Of a DNA stretch of 64,000 nt, positions 34,439-47,904 are shown in pieces. Position numbers and translations under genes: made by a program. The notes beneath the pieces were generated by a model. It made no database searches and was not told the origin of the DNA. It saw nothing but the letters and a program-made list of their open reading frames with translations. This DNA comes from Eupeodes corollae (Eukaryota > Arthropoda > Insecta > Diptera > Syrphidae). The stretch's first letter is position 1; every line of letters begins with the position of its first letter. Where the stretch lies: assembly GCF_945859685.1 (NCBI RefSeq), contig NC_079148.1:142969133-143033132 (forward strand), read 5' to 3'.

Positions 34439-36860
34439 TTAGGTCCATTGTTTCATGGAACACATGGTTTTGAATTCATGAATATTGCAATCTCTGGAAA
34501 AGACAGAGTGGGGTAAGGAATTCCACATTCGTGTAGTACGGCTAAAGAACGAATCTCTGTACTTGGCAGTACGGCCGAAGTTGGGCTCGGGTATACTGAT
34601 GAACATTCCTAGAAGCGCGAGTATTACGGTTGAACTTTTAAAGGGAATGAACGCAGCTGGTATTTCACAAGAGCATAAAGCGTTAAAATAACGGTAAAAG
34701 AGGGTGAGACAAGAAACTTTACGACGATTTTTGAGCGCGATGTAAATGATCATACGATAGTATTGTCACCAATCAATATAAATGCTCTACGTTCAATATT
34801 GTCCAAGAGACTTAAATAAGTTGCAGGAGCACCAGCCCAGAGATGGGAGTTATACTTAAGCTTTGGACGTATATTAGTTTTATAGATAACAGCTAGATCA
34901 AGGGGGAAAAAAACTTCTTGCATCGCCTTAGAAAACCCAAACATCTTACGGTATTTTTGGCGACATCGCGTATGTAATCGTTCTTCAAGAAGTGGTTTTG
35001 GTACACATACCGATCCATGGATAATGGAAAGGGGGTTAAATTTTGCTTTAACGATACACGACAGCATTAGGTTTTCGAAGCATTAAATTGAACGCGGTTT
35101 TTTATTCCCCATTGTACAAATATGTTTAGGTCGGAATTTGAGCTAATCATATTTTGTAGTTACAGTTCCATATTTTTGAGGCGAATATAAAAAGCTTAGA
35201 CTACTATTGTCAACGATACAATGTATTGAATGCAAAGCTGTAGACAGGAGATCATTAATAAAAATGAGAAAGAGTGTTGGAGATAGCACAGAGCCCTGGG
35301 GCACACCAGCATTTATTTTGTGTTGGTAGACTTGAACCCATCCCATACTGTTTATATTGAACAATTTGAGAGGTAATACTTTTCCAATAAATTAAAGATT
35401 CATGAAAACCGAAAGCACGCATTTTTAATAAGAGAGCCTGATGCCAAACCCTATCAAATACTTTTGAAATATCAAGTACAATAATCGTATTTTCTCCAAA
35501 ACGATGTAAAGATTTGCTTTTCTTTGTACGGTGAGATGAACCATGAGATCACCAGTGGACCCATTGCTGCGAAATCCGAAAAAGATTTCAAACTTTTAGA
35601 TATATCTTGAGCTGATAATTAATCAGCGTTTCTATGACCTTGGAAAGAAGGGACGTAAGGGCAATTGGTCGGTAATTAGAAGGTGAGGAAGATTCGCCTT
35701 TTTTTGGGATAGACTGGACAAATGTGGTTTTCGATTCGCTCGGAACGATACCTGGGAAGTAGGAAGATGAAAAAGCATACGCAATGGTTTTGCCAGCGTT
35801 AAAGAACACCTCTTCAGAACAATAGGGGGGATAACATCCGGACAAGCAGATTTATATATGTTTAGATCTCTTAGGACTGGCTCCATAGAATCACTAACGC
35901 GCTCAATAACAGGTAGAGTCATAACACTCACTGGTGGCGAACTGCATAGCAAAGAGATTAGCTTTCTCTAAAGAGCTAACAAATGGAGCGTCATTGACAA
36001 CGAGCGGATGAACCGAGGAAGAGGAAGAATTCCTCATGTTTTTTTACAAATGACTAAAAATTTGTACTGCCTTGGGATATTGGAGTATTTTTTGCCGTAA
36101 TTTTTGGTCATGTACAAATTTGGTCCGTAGAATATATGTGTTGCCGGCCATCCTTTCTTGACCTTATTGCGGTTTTCCTTAATTTAATTGGCTTTAAAAC
36201 AACGTAAACGTACCTTCTTGGCCCTAATAACCTGTTTACAGCTCCCATCGAATCATGCGTTTTCCTTAGGTTTGATGCTTTTACCCTATTCGTGATAAAA
36301 GTTCTCATTTCTAAGAGAATCAAACTTGTGATGATATCAGCGCTGGCGTCTACGTCACTATAAAGGAAGCATAGTGACCAGTGAAAGATACTAAAATAAT
36401 TATTGAGACCGTCCCAGTTGGTTTTGCCGTACCTATCGCCAAACGGTTTTCTTATGAACTCTTTCTTTAACTGGAGAGTTTTTACACGAAAAATTTGCTG
36501 ATATGACACAATGCGTCAGATTTGTCTATAGGAGACAGAACACTAATAGTGTACTTACCAGGTTCAGAGGTAAGAAACAAGTCAACAGTGTTTTCCGCTC
36601 TTCCTTCCACGTCCGATATTCGAGTGGGCTCGTTGACCAGCTGAGTTAGATGGTTCAACTTAGCAAAAGTCTCAGATCATCTCCCGAATTTTGAAGCCAT
36701 AAAGAATTGTGTACATTAAAATCGCCCGTAAAAACGATTTCAGTGCTAGGATAGGTCGAGACAATTCTTTGGATGGAATCAGACAAGGCATCAAATTCAC
36801 AAGAAGTTGACAATCAGTCTACTACTCAACAAAATTTGCATCGGGATAAGTTACTTGAAC
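34439..36860 (-). pseudogene. Jockey-like non-LTR retrotransposon, endonuclease through C terminus
   Basis: From 36860 downwards: endonuclease segment with IVFTGDFNVHNSLWLQ (near 36720-36760) and LTQLVNEPTRISDVEGRAEN (near 36600-36650), a linker (36509-36110, WDGLNNYFSIFHWSLCF), RT with KSACPDVIPPIVL (35830-35870), FVQSIPKKGESSSPSNYRPI and ALTSLLSKVIETL (near 35620-35720), NAGVPQGSVLSPTLFLIFIN (motif B, near 35250-35310), and a C-terminal part (NIRPKLKYNSHLWAGAPATY; FGRTAKYRDSFFSRTTRMWN; to 34439). Motif C is degraded (IVDNSS). No RNase H. Frameshifts separate the blocks. Confidence 0.85.
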
Positions 36861-37321
36861 TTGCACTCGTCCAAAATTCAACTGACCCAGAAGCTGAAGG
36901 TAAACAATTATACTATATACACGAACGTGACAGAAGTATGTTCGCTAACTGAACTGAACCAATTTCTCATAGACAAATTTCTTTAAAGAAATTTATTTCT
37001 GAATTATTGATAAATTTGTCTTATTAAGGACAACACATTTTAGGAAGCAATCTTTTTCGTTCCCAACCTGATAATTTGTTGGAAATATCAAAAAATTAAT
37101 TGACAAAAAATGTCAGATCTTTAAATTAAAAACTGATATCTATAGGAAATATATCTATCTTAAAGAGATACTAAGACAAAACCAAGAATTTTATGGAAAA
37201 ATTAGGCTTAGTGTACCTCGTTAAGGTAACGGATACACCGCCATTGATACTTTTGTAGAGCGTTTAATTTTTTAAAACCCAAGTTGATACCATTAAAAAT
37301 GTTAGATGATTTTAAAGTAAT

Positions 37322-37596
37322 CGTGGCGTGATGGTAAGTGCGTAGGACTGTCAATGTCATGCCAGAGGTCTTGGGTTCAATCTCTGCCTGTGCCCCTAAC
37401 GTTTTTTTCACGGAATCTGCCTCTTGCGAGGAATTGAAAATTTCTCCAAAAGTTATTCTTGTCATGAAAAGTGCTTTCTCAAATAAGCTATTCGCATTCG
37501 GCTTAAAACTGTAAGGCCCCTTCATTCCTGACAACATTACTCGCACACAGGAGTAGTTGTAAGTCACTAGGCAACGAACTATTGCGTCACCTTATT
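37322..37596 (+). repeat. tRNA-derived SINE (copy 2)
   Basis: In + orientation: tRNA-like head gcgtgatggtaagtgcgtag with a B-box-like gggttcaatctctgcc, body cttgcgaggaattgaaaa and gtgctttctcaaataagc, then cattcggcttaaaactgtaa and the tail gttgtaagtcactaggcaac. It matches the three other copies over its whole length with scattered substitutions. Confidence 0.8.
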
Positions 37597-37599
37597 GTT

Positions 37600-39285
37600 T
37601 TTTGAAAATTTACTGTTTGGCGTAGACAACGGCTAGTAGAGTCATGGGTCCAAATTTCTTAAGGACTGTCAGCTATGGCGAATGACATGTGGGTTCGACA
37701 GAACGGTGCTTCTCACCACGTAGTGTTTATGTTACTATTGGATATTGTGACCCACGATTCAAATGCACAATCAACTTACTTGAAAGTAATGTGAACTAAG
37801 GAATAAAATTGTGGGACTTTATCATGTTAGATATGTTCTTGTAGGGTTTTCTGAAGTCGCAGATCTATGTATATGCAAAAAAGCAACAAACCACAACAAA
37901 GTCAACCTAACGCATGTTGTTGGTCAAGTTCAACCTTATTTATAATTTTATGTCATACAAATTTGACATTTAGGATCCGTGTTACAAAGTTAAATGTATA
38001 CGAACAAAACATAGAATCGATACGCTTTTCAAAATTTCAAATAAAATGACGGATCCAATGTAACTTCAACTGACACAATGTAGTGCAATACTTTTGTTGT
38101 TATTCATCTGTCACTTCTGTCATTTGATCAGTTTATATTTCTAAAATCTTATAGATTTTTGTATTTTCAGAAATTTAAACAAAATTTGTAATATAAATTT
38201 CTCTCTTTTGCTTATTGATAAGTAGATGAAAAGTAAATAGTAACTAATGTTTATAATTTGAGTTGCCAACTCAATATCCGTTCTTAATTTATGACATTTT
38301 CGATTTTAACAAGCTGCCATTTTGTTTTACGTCAGATTTCTATTTGACGTTTTCGTTTCTAACAGTCCATAAATGTCATCAACCTTGAATAGATTATTAA
38401 ATGTCTCAAACTCCCTAAGGAGTTTGTAAAAAGTTCTTCCTAACTTAAAAGTTTGAAAGTGCTACCAAAAAAATCATCACACATTGACATTTTTGATCTT
38501 GAGAAAATGTTGTGTCCCTATAACGAGAAGTCTCTTCTTTCAAAAACCTTAATCTCAAAAATGATAACACACGCATGTTTATTTAATTAATTTATTGGTA
38601 ATTAATGACCTTCCGCCAGTAAAAAAAAAAATTAATCGAAACGCCGCATATGATTGTGCTACTCGTAATTGCCCCCCATATAACATATTTTGTTGATAAC
38701 ACTAATTTGTGTAAATTAACATATGATGCAACAAATCAGCCTAATCACCACTTCAACAACAACAATGAAAAAAGAGACCCTTCTCTTTCCCAATTTATAC
38801 GATTTTATTTGAAAATTACTTCTTTAATTTCATCATTTCGCGAAATCTATAAAACGAGTAAATCAAATCAAATCAAATTGAATCCGCAACAATAAAATTG
38901 TCTCTTTTATATTCTTCTTCTGTTGGCGATAAAACATTCTCTCATTCTTCAGTTGTGTTGTCTGGAGATAGATAGAGTTTCTTCGTTTTTATTTGATTCA
39001 ACCTGTTTTCCTTTAATAAACTATCTATAAAATCCGAATCAAAATAAAGCAAAGAAACATCACAATAAACACAACACAATAAAACATTCGCATTTTATAA
39101 AATTAGTTCACGTGAATCAAATGGAAATGGAGAGACAGTACAAACAAAATAATATAAAAATAAAACTTTATATGAACGAGTATTTTTATATTGAAACGCA
39201 AAACTATGCCCTAGAAAGTATATAATAGCAGTTAATTAAAGGCGCAGAAAGATTTGTTAGCTTTTCTTGCTCGTCTACGTAGTAA
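37600..39285. other. AT-rich spacer with a possible mariner scrap
   Basis: A fragment near 37680-37745 translates as NDMWVRQNGASHHVVFM, which loosely resembles the WFQQDGA block of mariner transposases, but too little remains to call it. The rest is AT-rich with no gene recognised. Confidence 0.3.
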
Positions 39286-39299
39286 ATAGTAGGGTTGCC

Positions 39300-40880
39300 A
39301 TGATCTAAACTATAAAGCTCTATAGTCCAAACTTATAGCCCAAAATCAGAGCGAAAAAAGTATCATAGATAAATCAAATAGCCCAATTAATAGGCAACTA
39401 GCTCAATAGTACTATTTGAAGATATTTTTAGCCCAAAACAAGAGCTGCAAAAGTAGTCCAAATAATAGCTCACCTAGCCCAGATTATAAGAAACCAGCTG
39501 GATAGCCCAATTTAAAAATGTTTGTAGCTAAAATCGTAGCAAAAGAAGTATCACAAATAATAGATAAAATACCCCAATTAATAGGCAACTAACTCAAAAG
39601 CTCTATTTAAAGATATTTGTAGCCCAAGCTGGATAGCCCAATAAAAAAATGTTTGTAGCCCAAAATCGCAGCCGAAAAAAGTAGACCAAATAATAGCTGA
39701 AATAGCGCAGCTTATAGGGAGCTAGATTTATAGCACAATTTAAAAATATTCTTATTTAAACATCGAAGAACAATAAAATTAAACCTATAGCCCATAGTCA
39801 GTGCCAAAAAAGTATCATAAATAATAGCTCAAATAGCCCAGTTAATAGGCAACTAGATAAATAGAAATATTTGAAGATATTTGTAGCCCAAAACCACACC
39901 TGCAAAAGTAGTCCAAATAATAGCTCAGCTAGCCCAATTTATAAGGAACTAGTTGGATAGCCCAATTTAAAAATGTTTGTACTTAAAATCGCAGCCAAAA
40001 AATTATTATAAATAAAAGCTTAAATAGTCCCATTAATAGGCAACCAGATCAATAGCAATATTTGAAGATATTTATAGCTGAAAACAAGAGCTGCAAAAGT
40101 AGCCCAAATAATTGCTCACTTAGCCAAGATTATAAGAAACTAGCTGGATAGCCCAATTTTTAAATGTTTGTAGCTAAAATCGTAGCAAAAGAAGTATCAC
40201 AAATAAAATCTAAAATACCCCAATTAATAGGCAACTAGCTCAAAAGCTCTATTTAAAGATATTTGTAGCCCAAGCTGGATAGCCCAATTAAAAAATGTTT
40301 GTTGCCCAAAATCGCATTCGAAAAAAGTAGACCAAATAATAGCTGAAATAGCGCAGCTTATAGGGAGCTTGATCGATAGCACAATTTAAAAATATTCTTA
40401 TTTAAACATCGAAGAACAATAAAATTAAACCTATAGCCCATAATCAGTGCCAAAAAAGTATCATAAATAATAGCTCAAATAGTCCAATTAATAGGGAACT
40501 AGCTCATAGCACTATTTGAAGGCATTTGTAGCAAAAAACCAGAGCTGCAAAAATAGCCCAAGTAATAACTCACCTAGCCCAGATTATAAGAAACTAAGCT
40601 GGATAGCCCAAATAAAAAATGTCTGTAGCCCAAAGTAACCCAAGTAAAATCTCAACTATCCCAAATAATAAGAAACTATATCGATAAGACAGTCTAAAAT
40701 TATTTATAGCTCAAAATCAGAGCTGCAAAAGTAGCCCAAATAATAGCTCAGCTTGCCGAGATAATAAGGAACTTGTTTGATAGACTAATTTTAAAATGTT
40801 CTTAGCTCAAAATCGACGTCAAAAAAGTAGCCCAAAGAATAGCTGAATTACCCAGCTAATAGGGAGCTAGCTCGGAATCA
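39300..40880 (+). repeat. Left tandem array (tagccca units) with 646-bp higher-order duplication
   Basis: Units repeat tagccca, agctgcaaaagtag, aataatagctcac, agctggatagcccaattt and ttaataggcaactagctc in a fixed order. The block starting cacctagcccagattataag at 39471 recurs as cacttagccaagattataag at 40117 and stays aligned through aacatcgaagaacaataaaa, giving an offset of about 646 bp with few differences. This indicates unequal exchange or segmental duplication after the array formed. Confidence 0.75.
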
Positions 40881-41019
40881 AAAATAAAAAAAATTTATTT
40901 CAATATCGGAGAAAAATTTTAGTACAAAAAATGTGGTAAATTTGATTAGAATTTATTTTTAATTTAAATAGTTTTGATTGAGCACAGTTTATGGAAAACT
41001 TAAATGTCTTACCACTATA

Positions 41020-42235
41020 GTGTTGCTGAATTAAAGCTGGGATACTTAGAGCCGAATTTATTATTGGGCTATTTATAGTTCAATAATTATTGCGTTATTT
41101 GTAGTCCAATTTTATTTGATTATTTATAGCCCAAATAGTATTGGGCTACTTAAAGCTTAAGTAGTATTATTGGGCTACTTATATTTTTCTATAGTTCAAT
41201 TAACATTGAGTTACCAATAGTTCTGTTATTGTTGGGATACTTATAGCTCAATTAGTATTGGTCTACTCATAGCCCAATTAGTATTATGTTACTTGAAGCT
41301 CAATTATTGTTCAGCTACTTATAGCCTAAATATTATTGGGCTACTTATAGATCAATCATTGTTGTTCTATTTATAGACCGACTTTTAATGGGATACTTCT
41401 AACTTAATTTGTATTGGGTTATTTATAGCCTAATTAGTACTGGGCTACGTAAAGCCCAGTAGTTTTCAGGCTACTTATAGCTTACTTCTTATAGTCTAAT
41501 TATAGCTCAGTTTCTTTTGGGCTACATTACTAGGCTAATTATAGCTTTACCTTTGTCAGGCTGCTTATATCCCAATTATTATTGGTTTATTAATTAGTAT
41601 TGGTCTAAAATAGCTGAAATATTATTGAGCTACTTATACACAGATTATTATTGCGCTAATTATAGCTCAGTTTGTTGTTGGAATTCTTACTTATAGTCCA
41701 ATTATTATAAGGGTACTTATAGTTCAATTTTATTTGCATATTTATAGCCCAATTAGAATATGGATACTTATAGGTCTATTACTATTGGTCTACCTATGGC
41801 CCTACTAGTACTGGGCTAATTATAGCTCAGTCATTGTTGAGCTATTTATAGCTCTAATTATGGCAAAATTATTCGACAGCTCATAGCCCAATAATTGTTG
41901 GGATACTTACAGCTTCTTAAAGTCCAGTTAGTATTGGGTCACTTAAAGCTCATTTATTGTTAAGCCCAATAATCATTTAGCTTCAATTATGAAATCTAAC
42001 CCAATTTGTATTGGGCTATTTGAAGCCCAATTAGTACATATGTAGCTATCTAAATCACAGTTGTTATTGGGCTACTTTGAGCCCAATTATTGCAGGCTAC
42101 TTAAAGCCTAGTTATTGTTGGACTACTTTTAGCCTAACTTTTGTCGGACTATAGCCCAATTACTATTAGGCTGTCATACTTATCTGTTTCGTGGTAAATG
42201 AGAAAAAGATAGCCCAATTTCGGATAAATAGCCCA
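41020..42235 (+). repeat. Right tandem array of short gggcta/tagccc hairpins
   Basis: Roughly 30-40-bp units around attgggctacttatagccca, spaced irregularly. Perfect 8-bp-stem hairpins are present at 41439-41460 (actgggct/agcccagt), 42010-42031 and 42066-42087 (attgggct/agcccaat), with 6-nt loops. Many other units are one or two changes away from this. No coding potential. Confidence 0.75.
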
Positions 42236-42249
42236 ATCTGGCAAGCCTA

Positions 42250-44139
42250 GTACACATACCCACTCCAAATACTGAACACAATAAATGAGCTATTGCGAAG
42301 CGGTATCATCAATAGAACAAGTCTATCAAGTGTATCTTTATAATACGACACACAGGCTTTTTTACGATTTCCCCATATTACGCGTTGCTCTGGTTTGACT
42401 GATAAAATGTGTAAGGTTTTATTTCTTTATTTTTCAAATCTAATACCTTAATTGTTGATGTTTTGTGTAACTTTTTCAACCCTCTTATGCCTGACGAGCT
42501 ACAACGACGACGACGACCGACAACGTTGTGTGTAACAAGTTACAAGTAAATTTTTACATTTTTATATGAAACAGATACTCACGTATACTTTGATGTACAG
42601 ATACGTTTTAATTTTAATATTCTATTTATTGTTATAGTTATTAGATTAAGTCAATATTATGTTTTTGCTTATCTAACTATTTTTATTATAATATAGGCAA
42701 ACAAAATAAACATTCGCGTTGTGTTGAATTAATCTCATTAAGAACCATCGTCGTCGTTGTCGTAACGTAACCATCACTAGACAAAATTTATACTACGTCA
42801 AATTTATTCACTATACTATCAACTATACCTATTTCTATAGCTACGTATATAGTTGGCATTCTCGGGGGTTAATAGACGTTTTCAAGGCCATACCACTCAT
42901 AAAATATATAAACAATCTAGAAAGCTAACTTGAAGCCTCACAATATAATATAAGAGCGACGACAACGCGCGCGCAATATTCACGCAATAAACTTTCATAT
43001 GTATTTTAAATAGGAATAGAAAATTATTGTAAAAACTAAAATTTTAGTGTGGCCAGGGTAGTTTGAAAACTTTCAAAATAAATGGTCATAATCTTTCAAA
43101 GATATCTCGCTCTTTCCAAAAACACAAAATAAAGGCGGTTTTCAATCAATTTTTATTAGCTATGTAGTTTTTTATAGTCAAACAGCAAAAGATGACAGCT
43201 TCGGAAGTGACAGCTGATTAAAGTGTTGGGGATTCAATAAATTTGTTTGATTCACAATAATTTTGTTAAGAATGTCTGCTTCAATTTTCTGTCACTTTTT
43301 AGCTTTTAAGAGCTAAAACAATGAAAACAATTATGAACGTTTAATGTCAATAGTTTAAAAGAGTCAAATTACAATAACGTCAAGTCAACTGAATAGTTTA
43401 AATTTTTCTTTCGTTTTCAATTGAAAGCAGAACATTCCTCGGTTCAAAAATATTCCCACTAATAAATATTTTTTTTTGAGGAAATTTAATTTAAACAAAG
43501 ATTGAAACATATTAGTTTAAAATACTTTTAAATTTTTGTAAACAAAAATTTATTCAAAGCATAGCTTTTAAATAAAATAAATGTTTCAAATTCTGTTTTG
43601 TTGAAAAATTATTTTTCCTGGAATTAGTGGAGTCCTACTTTTGAAACCAGTGCAATGTTTTTTTGTTTTTACAAACTCTTAACTTGTGCCAAAACAACTA
43701 CTACTACCACTCTATCCCATACTTTACTAAATGTTGAAATTATTATACAATTTCTCCCGTTCTCCGTAGCGTCTTGACTTCTTCATTCAAATGTTTGATT
43801 GATAAGGTATTTGTGTAAGAGTATAGTATTTTGATACTTCGGCTAAAACACAATCGATGTTAAGTTATTGCGTATTATACAAAGTATCAATTTTTTGAAT
43901 TTCTTTCAAGTAATTATACTCGTACATATTTTTTCATCCCCAGTTAAGCTTTTCACTAAATATAAAATTATTTCAAGAGGATTTTATTCATATTTATATT
44001 TTTGGGACCCCTTGTTGCCTTTTTAAAGTTTCTAGCTTTAATTTGTTTATCGAATCAAACATTTAAGAAAATTTTAAAAATATTAGTATAATATGAAAAA
44101 AGACAAAGATTTTAGTCTAAAAACACATAATAAATAAAT
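42250..44139. other. AT-rich spacer
   Basis: No gene recognised. It contains short CGA-rich patches near 42500-42525 and 42745-42770 and a GC-alternating patch (acgcgcgcgcaat) near 42964-42976. Confidence 0.35.
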
Positions 44140-44412
44140 AAATTGGGTCCGTTGAAATAAGACATAATGACTTACAACTCTCAACCATTCCTGTGTGCGA
44201 TTACTGTTGCCAGGGATAGAGAGGACCTACAGTTTTAAGCTGAATCCGACCAGCTAATTTGAGATAGCTCTTTTTCATGACAAGAATTACTCTTGGAAAA
44301 ATTGTCAATTCCTCGCAAGAAGCAGTACCCGTGACTTTAGATGGCCTAAGCAGGGTTCGAACCCAAGAGCTCTGGAATGACAGTCCAACAAACTAATCAT
44401 CATGGTACGGGC
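44140..44412 (-). repeat. tRNA-derived SINE (copy 3)
   Basis: Minus-strand copy. The head shows a near-perfect B-box, gggttcgaaccctgc (44345-44360 region, read inverted), and an A-box-like gattagtttgttgga. The body and tail match copies 1, 2 and 4, including cgcacacaggaatggttgag near 44185-44205. Confidence 0.8.
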
Positions 44413-44414
44413 AC

Positions 44415-46470
44415 TACAAAAAAAAAACTTATAATACAGAACTTAAATAATTCTATAGCGTTAACAATAGAAAGACTAAAAAACTAAAACAACAAGATGT
44501 GGTCCTAAATGACTGCCTTGTGGAACCTAATATTCGGCAATGCGAAAAATTGAGGAAAACTTTTGTGCAGACACTTAGAATTACATTTTCGGCTTAAATA
44601 CTTTTTGATTGAATATATTATTTAAACAGTGATCTTTGAATGTTTTTGAGATCTTTCTAATGAATAAGTCGTCCCTTTAAGTTTTTTGCCAAGACGGAGC
44701 TTGAAATAAAAATTAAATTAAGGTTAAACTCAACACTCAAACATTCAAATTAATTCGTCTGCAAGCAGTAATCATTGAGGAGAACACCTGACAAATATTT
44801 AACAATTGAACAATCTGCCAAAATAAGCAAAAAAAAAAGAAAATTAAGCCTAATACTGTTACCAATATCACTGGTCTACAAAATTAGTTTTATTTTCTGT
44901 ACCACAAACAAAATAATACTTTTTTGAATAATTAAAATGTCCTAAATTCAAATTTCACTTTAAGATTTTTTTATCATATCAAGTTTTATAATGTATTAAA
45001 AATGCTGAAAATAACCAAAAACGGAGTTTTCAAGGCTTAGTTAAAACTCAAAATATCTCTAAACAATAAATTCCATGAAAATTTGCAATGTATAAATTTT
45101 TATCTTGAACTTTTGCATTTGATACTTTCATAGTTTGAAATGTAGTAAAGTTTAATGTTGATTTCGAACTCAAACTTTAATTTAAAATATTTACATGATT
45201 TAATTAAGTTTTAAAAATACCCGTTTTAGACATTATTTTTATATTTTTAATATATTTCCAGAACGTGATATAATTTAGATTTGTTTAAAGACAACAGATT
45301 CATTATAAGAACAAAACTTACTTTCAAACCATTTTGCCCTTTTCTGTTGATAACCATTCTAGAATAAAATTGTTTAGGATTTTTTTTCAGATTTTTGTAA
45401 GTAAGTTTGTCGAGTATTGTATGAAATAATATAAATATTTCAACTGAATATGGAGGAAATGGGTCATAGATTTGAAAACCATCACGGATTTTATTTTTGT
45501 ATCTACTTTATAGATTTACATAACCTCAAAAAGGCTTATATACGTGTTTTTTCGAGATTTAGAGAGTGATATCTCAAAAACCTGACATGATACATTAATT
45601 TTGAAGTCTGAATTGAACTCATGCTATCATATCCCAATGATTGCGAGGAAAAAAACCTTGCCGAACAGTGTACTGTATCGATACAGTCTACAATTTTTGT
45701 AAGGCACTTACTCTTACCCTCTTATCAGTTTATTTAATTTCAGACCATTTTTTTTAATTTTATCGAAATCTTAAAGCTTTCTTAAAGTTAAACAATAATT
45801 CTTAAAAAACTAGCGTAAATTTCAAAAACTTCAAAAAATATCTTACTGGCCCTGTGCGGGTGGTCTTAGTTAATCCATTATCTTATAACTACTGCGGCCT
45901 AAGAACTATTTTAATACTAAATAACAAGAACTTAATCTAAAACCAACAAAATTAAAAAAAAAACTTGTGTCTTAATCATTTTTTTTTAAATTTTATATGA
46001 AACTTAAAACTAATAAAAAAAACCGAAACCCATTATAATAATTTAGCTCCTTAAAACTAACAAAAACCAATAACACTACATAAAAATACTTAAAACTTTT
46101 TAAAAACTACTTTAAAACTAGAACAGCCACAGTAAGTTTTTTTTGTTTTGTTTGTGTTTTAATTTAATTTCCTGGCTTTCCCTAACCTAATCTTTAAACC
46201 TATGTAAGCCGGCCAAGACCAAACGCCCTAGACAACTTTAAACGACATTCACAATTTGAAACCACCAAAACTGGTTCTCCAGCTTCAGCCTATCTCTTCG
46301 GTCCCCATCGGAAACAGTCCTACTGAACCGAAGGGACTCGGCTCCGTCCAGAGCGAGAACGTTTCGACTGTAAAGAAGTCGCATATCTACAATTTTATAG
46401 CTGACGTGGTAGATTAGCGGAACCGCCTCCCTATCCTGTATCAGCCCCCGATCGTCTAAATAGAGAAAAG
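44415..46470. other. AT-rich spacer and 3' region of the next element
   Basis: No gene recognised up to about 46200. From 46200 to 46470 the sequence is less AT-rich and is probably the 3' end of the minus-strand retroelement that follows, since its C-terminal coding part ends at about 46472. Confidence 0.35.
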
Positions 46471-46471
46471 C

Positions 46472-47900
46472 TTAGGGCGGAATGTTGCCACTTAAACGTG
46501 CACTTTTGTAGTACTCATTGTTGGGGTAGTAAGCCCCAAAAATTAAGCTGTCAGTCGACGACATCGCTCTCGCAATGTGACCCCTACCAAGCTTCAGAAA
46601 GAAATTTTCTATTCTGTTCATGTTGGCTCTGTTGTATAGAACCTGGTTAGAATAGTAGTGTTTGTAATCCGACTCTGGTAGTCCAAGGCAACGTCGCAGA
46701 CATTGTCTCTCAAACACCCGAACCTTTTCCATTTAAAATAAGGTAACGTTGAACCATACAGGGAACCTATAGGCAATCATCGGCCGGATAAGGGCCATGT
46801 AGCAAACCACCATCACCCTGCTGTCAAGACGGCTGCTAAAAAAACAACCGTTTGGTCAGGGCAAAGGCCCCCCTAGCTCTGGCCAGAGCAGCACTCATAT
46901 GTCTGTCGAAATACAAGTACTGATCCAACCAGATGCCAAGGTACTTTACTGCAATTTTATTCGCCAGTGGCTGTCGATTTTGTCCAACGATCACTGGATT
47001 TTCCAGTTCTTTCTTGTATCCCTTGAGGCTCCATACAGTCCTGAACAGAATAGTTTCGCGTTTCTGAATGTTGATTTTCAAATACTAGACATAGCAATCA
47101 ATCTTGTCACCCTGCACCCTGGAGCTGTTCCGTACACAATAAGGTCCCCGGCGTACACTATTGCCTGAGTCAGACTTGCTATCAGATCACTTATGTAAAT
47201 GCTGAATAATATCGGCGAGTTAACCGCTCCCTGTTGAAGACCATTTTTAATATCAAAGATTTTGGTAGATTTTACATTGCCAATTTTGACACTAAGTCGT
47301 CTACCATTAAGCACTTTAGATACAGACCCTCTAACCATACGGTGTCGAAGGCCTTCTCCAAGTCAACCAGACAAGAAAATGAACATTGTCTTTTAGATTT
47401 GTTCCACTGGATATCAGAAACAAGCTGAATATTGTCATGTTCCGCCCTAAAGCCGACCTGATTATCCGGAATTATTTTGTTGTTCTCAGCCCACTTGGAC
47501 AGAGCTCTATTTATAATCTCCTCGAATACCTTACTGATACTGGGTAGCAGACTTATCGACCGTAGATTCGCTGGAATGGAGTTGTCCTTTCCCGGAAGAG
47601 GATGTACCACAGCTGTTTTCCAACGGTCCGGTTAATATGCATCATACAGAACTTTCTTAAACAGAGTAGTTTAAATGTCCACAGCTTCCTGAGGTAAATG
47701 TCGTAGTACAACGACTTCTTTTTCTTTAATGAATCGAAGATGTGTTGGAGCTCTATCTTAGTGACTAATTGGGTATTAGTCCCGTTTTGCCTGGCAATGA
47801 TGGCAATTGCCAAGTTTTCGTCATTGAACCTGGTGAAACCGAGGGTCTCGGATATAATTTCAGGCCATTCAAGAGTTGCAATGGTCTTCAAAGTCCTCAC
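46472..47900 (-). pseudogene. Non-LTR retrotransposon RT (Jockey- or LOA-like), decayed
   Basis: From 47900 downwards: a pre-RT region (FNDENLAIAIIARQ), RT with HPLPGKDNSIPANLRSISLL, NQVGFRAEHDNIQLVSDIQW, CLVDLEKAFDTVWLEGLYLK (motif A), NGLQQGAVNSPILFSIYISD (motif B), and QAIVYAGDLIVYGTAPG, where motif C is YAGD instead of YADD. Then YLGIWLDQYLYFDRHMSAAL, FERQCLRRCLGLPESDYKHY and NRIENFFLKLGRGHIARAMS to the end at 46472. The motif C Asp-to-Gly change would abolish polymerase activity. Frames shift at least three times. No RNase H seen. The QQGAVNSPILF form of motif B separates it from the other families here. Confidence 0.8.
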
Positions 47901-47904
47901 TTTA

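Larger units (their letters stand above)
39291..42248. mobile_element. Element with hAT-like inverted ends filled with tandem repeats
   Basis: The left end tagggttgccatgat (39290) and the right end, read inverted, taggcttgccagatt (about 42249) match at 12 of 15 positions. The interior has no ORF. Left half (about 39300-40880): A-rich tandem units carrying tagccca, aactagct and ataggcaacta, with a ~646-bp duplication (39471 versus 40117). Right half (about 41020-42235): shorter units built on attgggctac and tagcccaatta, often forming perfect hairpins. Both halves are TIR-proximal and grade into the termini. TAGGGTTGCCA-type ends are seen in hAT-like elements, so this is probably a non-autonomous element, but the target duplication is not certain (a possible tagt at both flanks). 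Confidence 0.6.

Noticed and set aside
37680..37745. Mariner transposase fragment
   Set aside because: Only one weak block (WVRQNGASHH); too little to call a copy.
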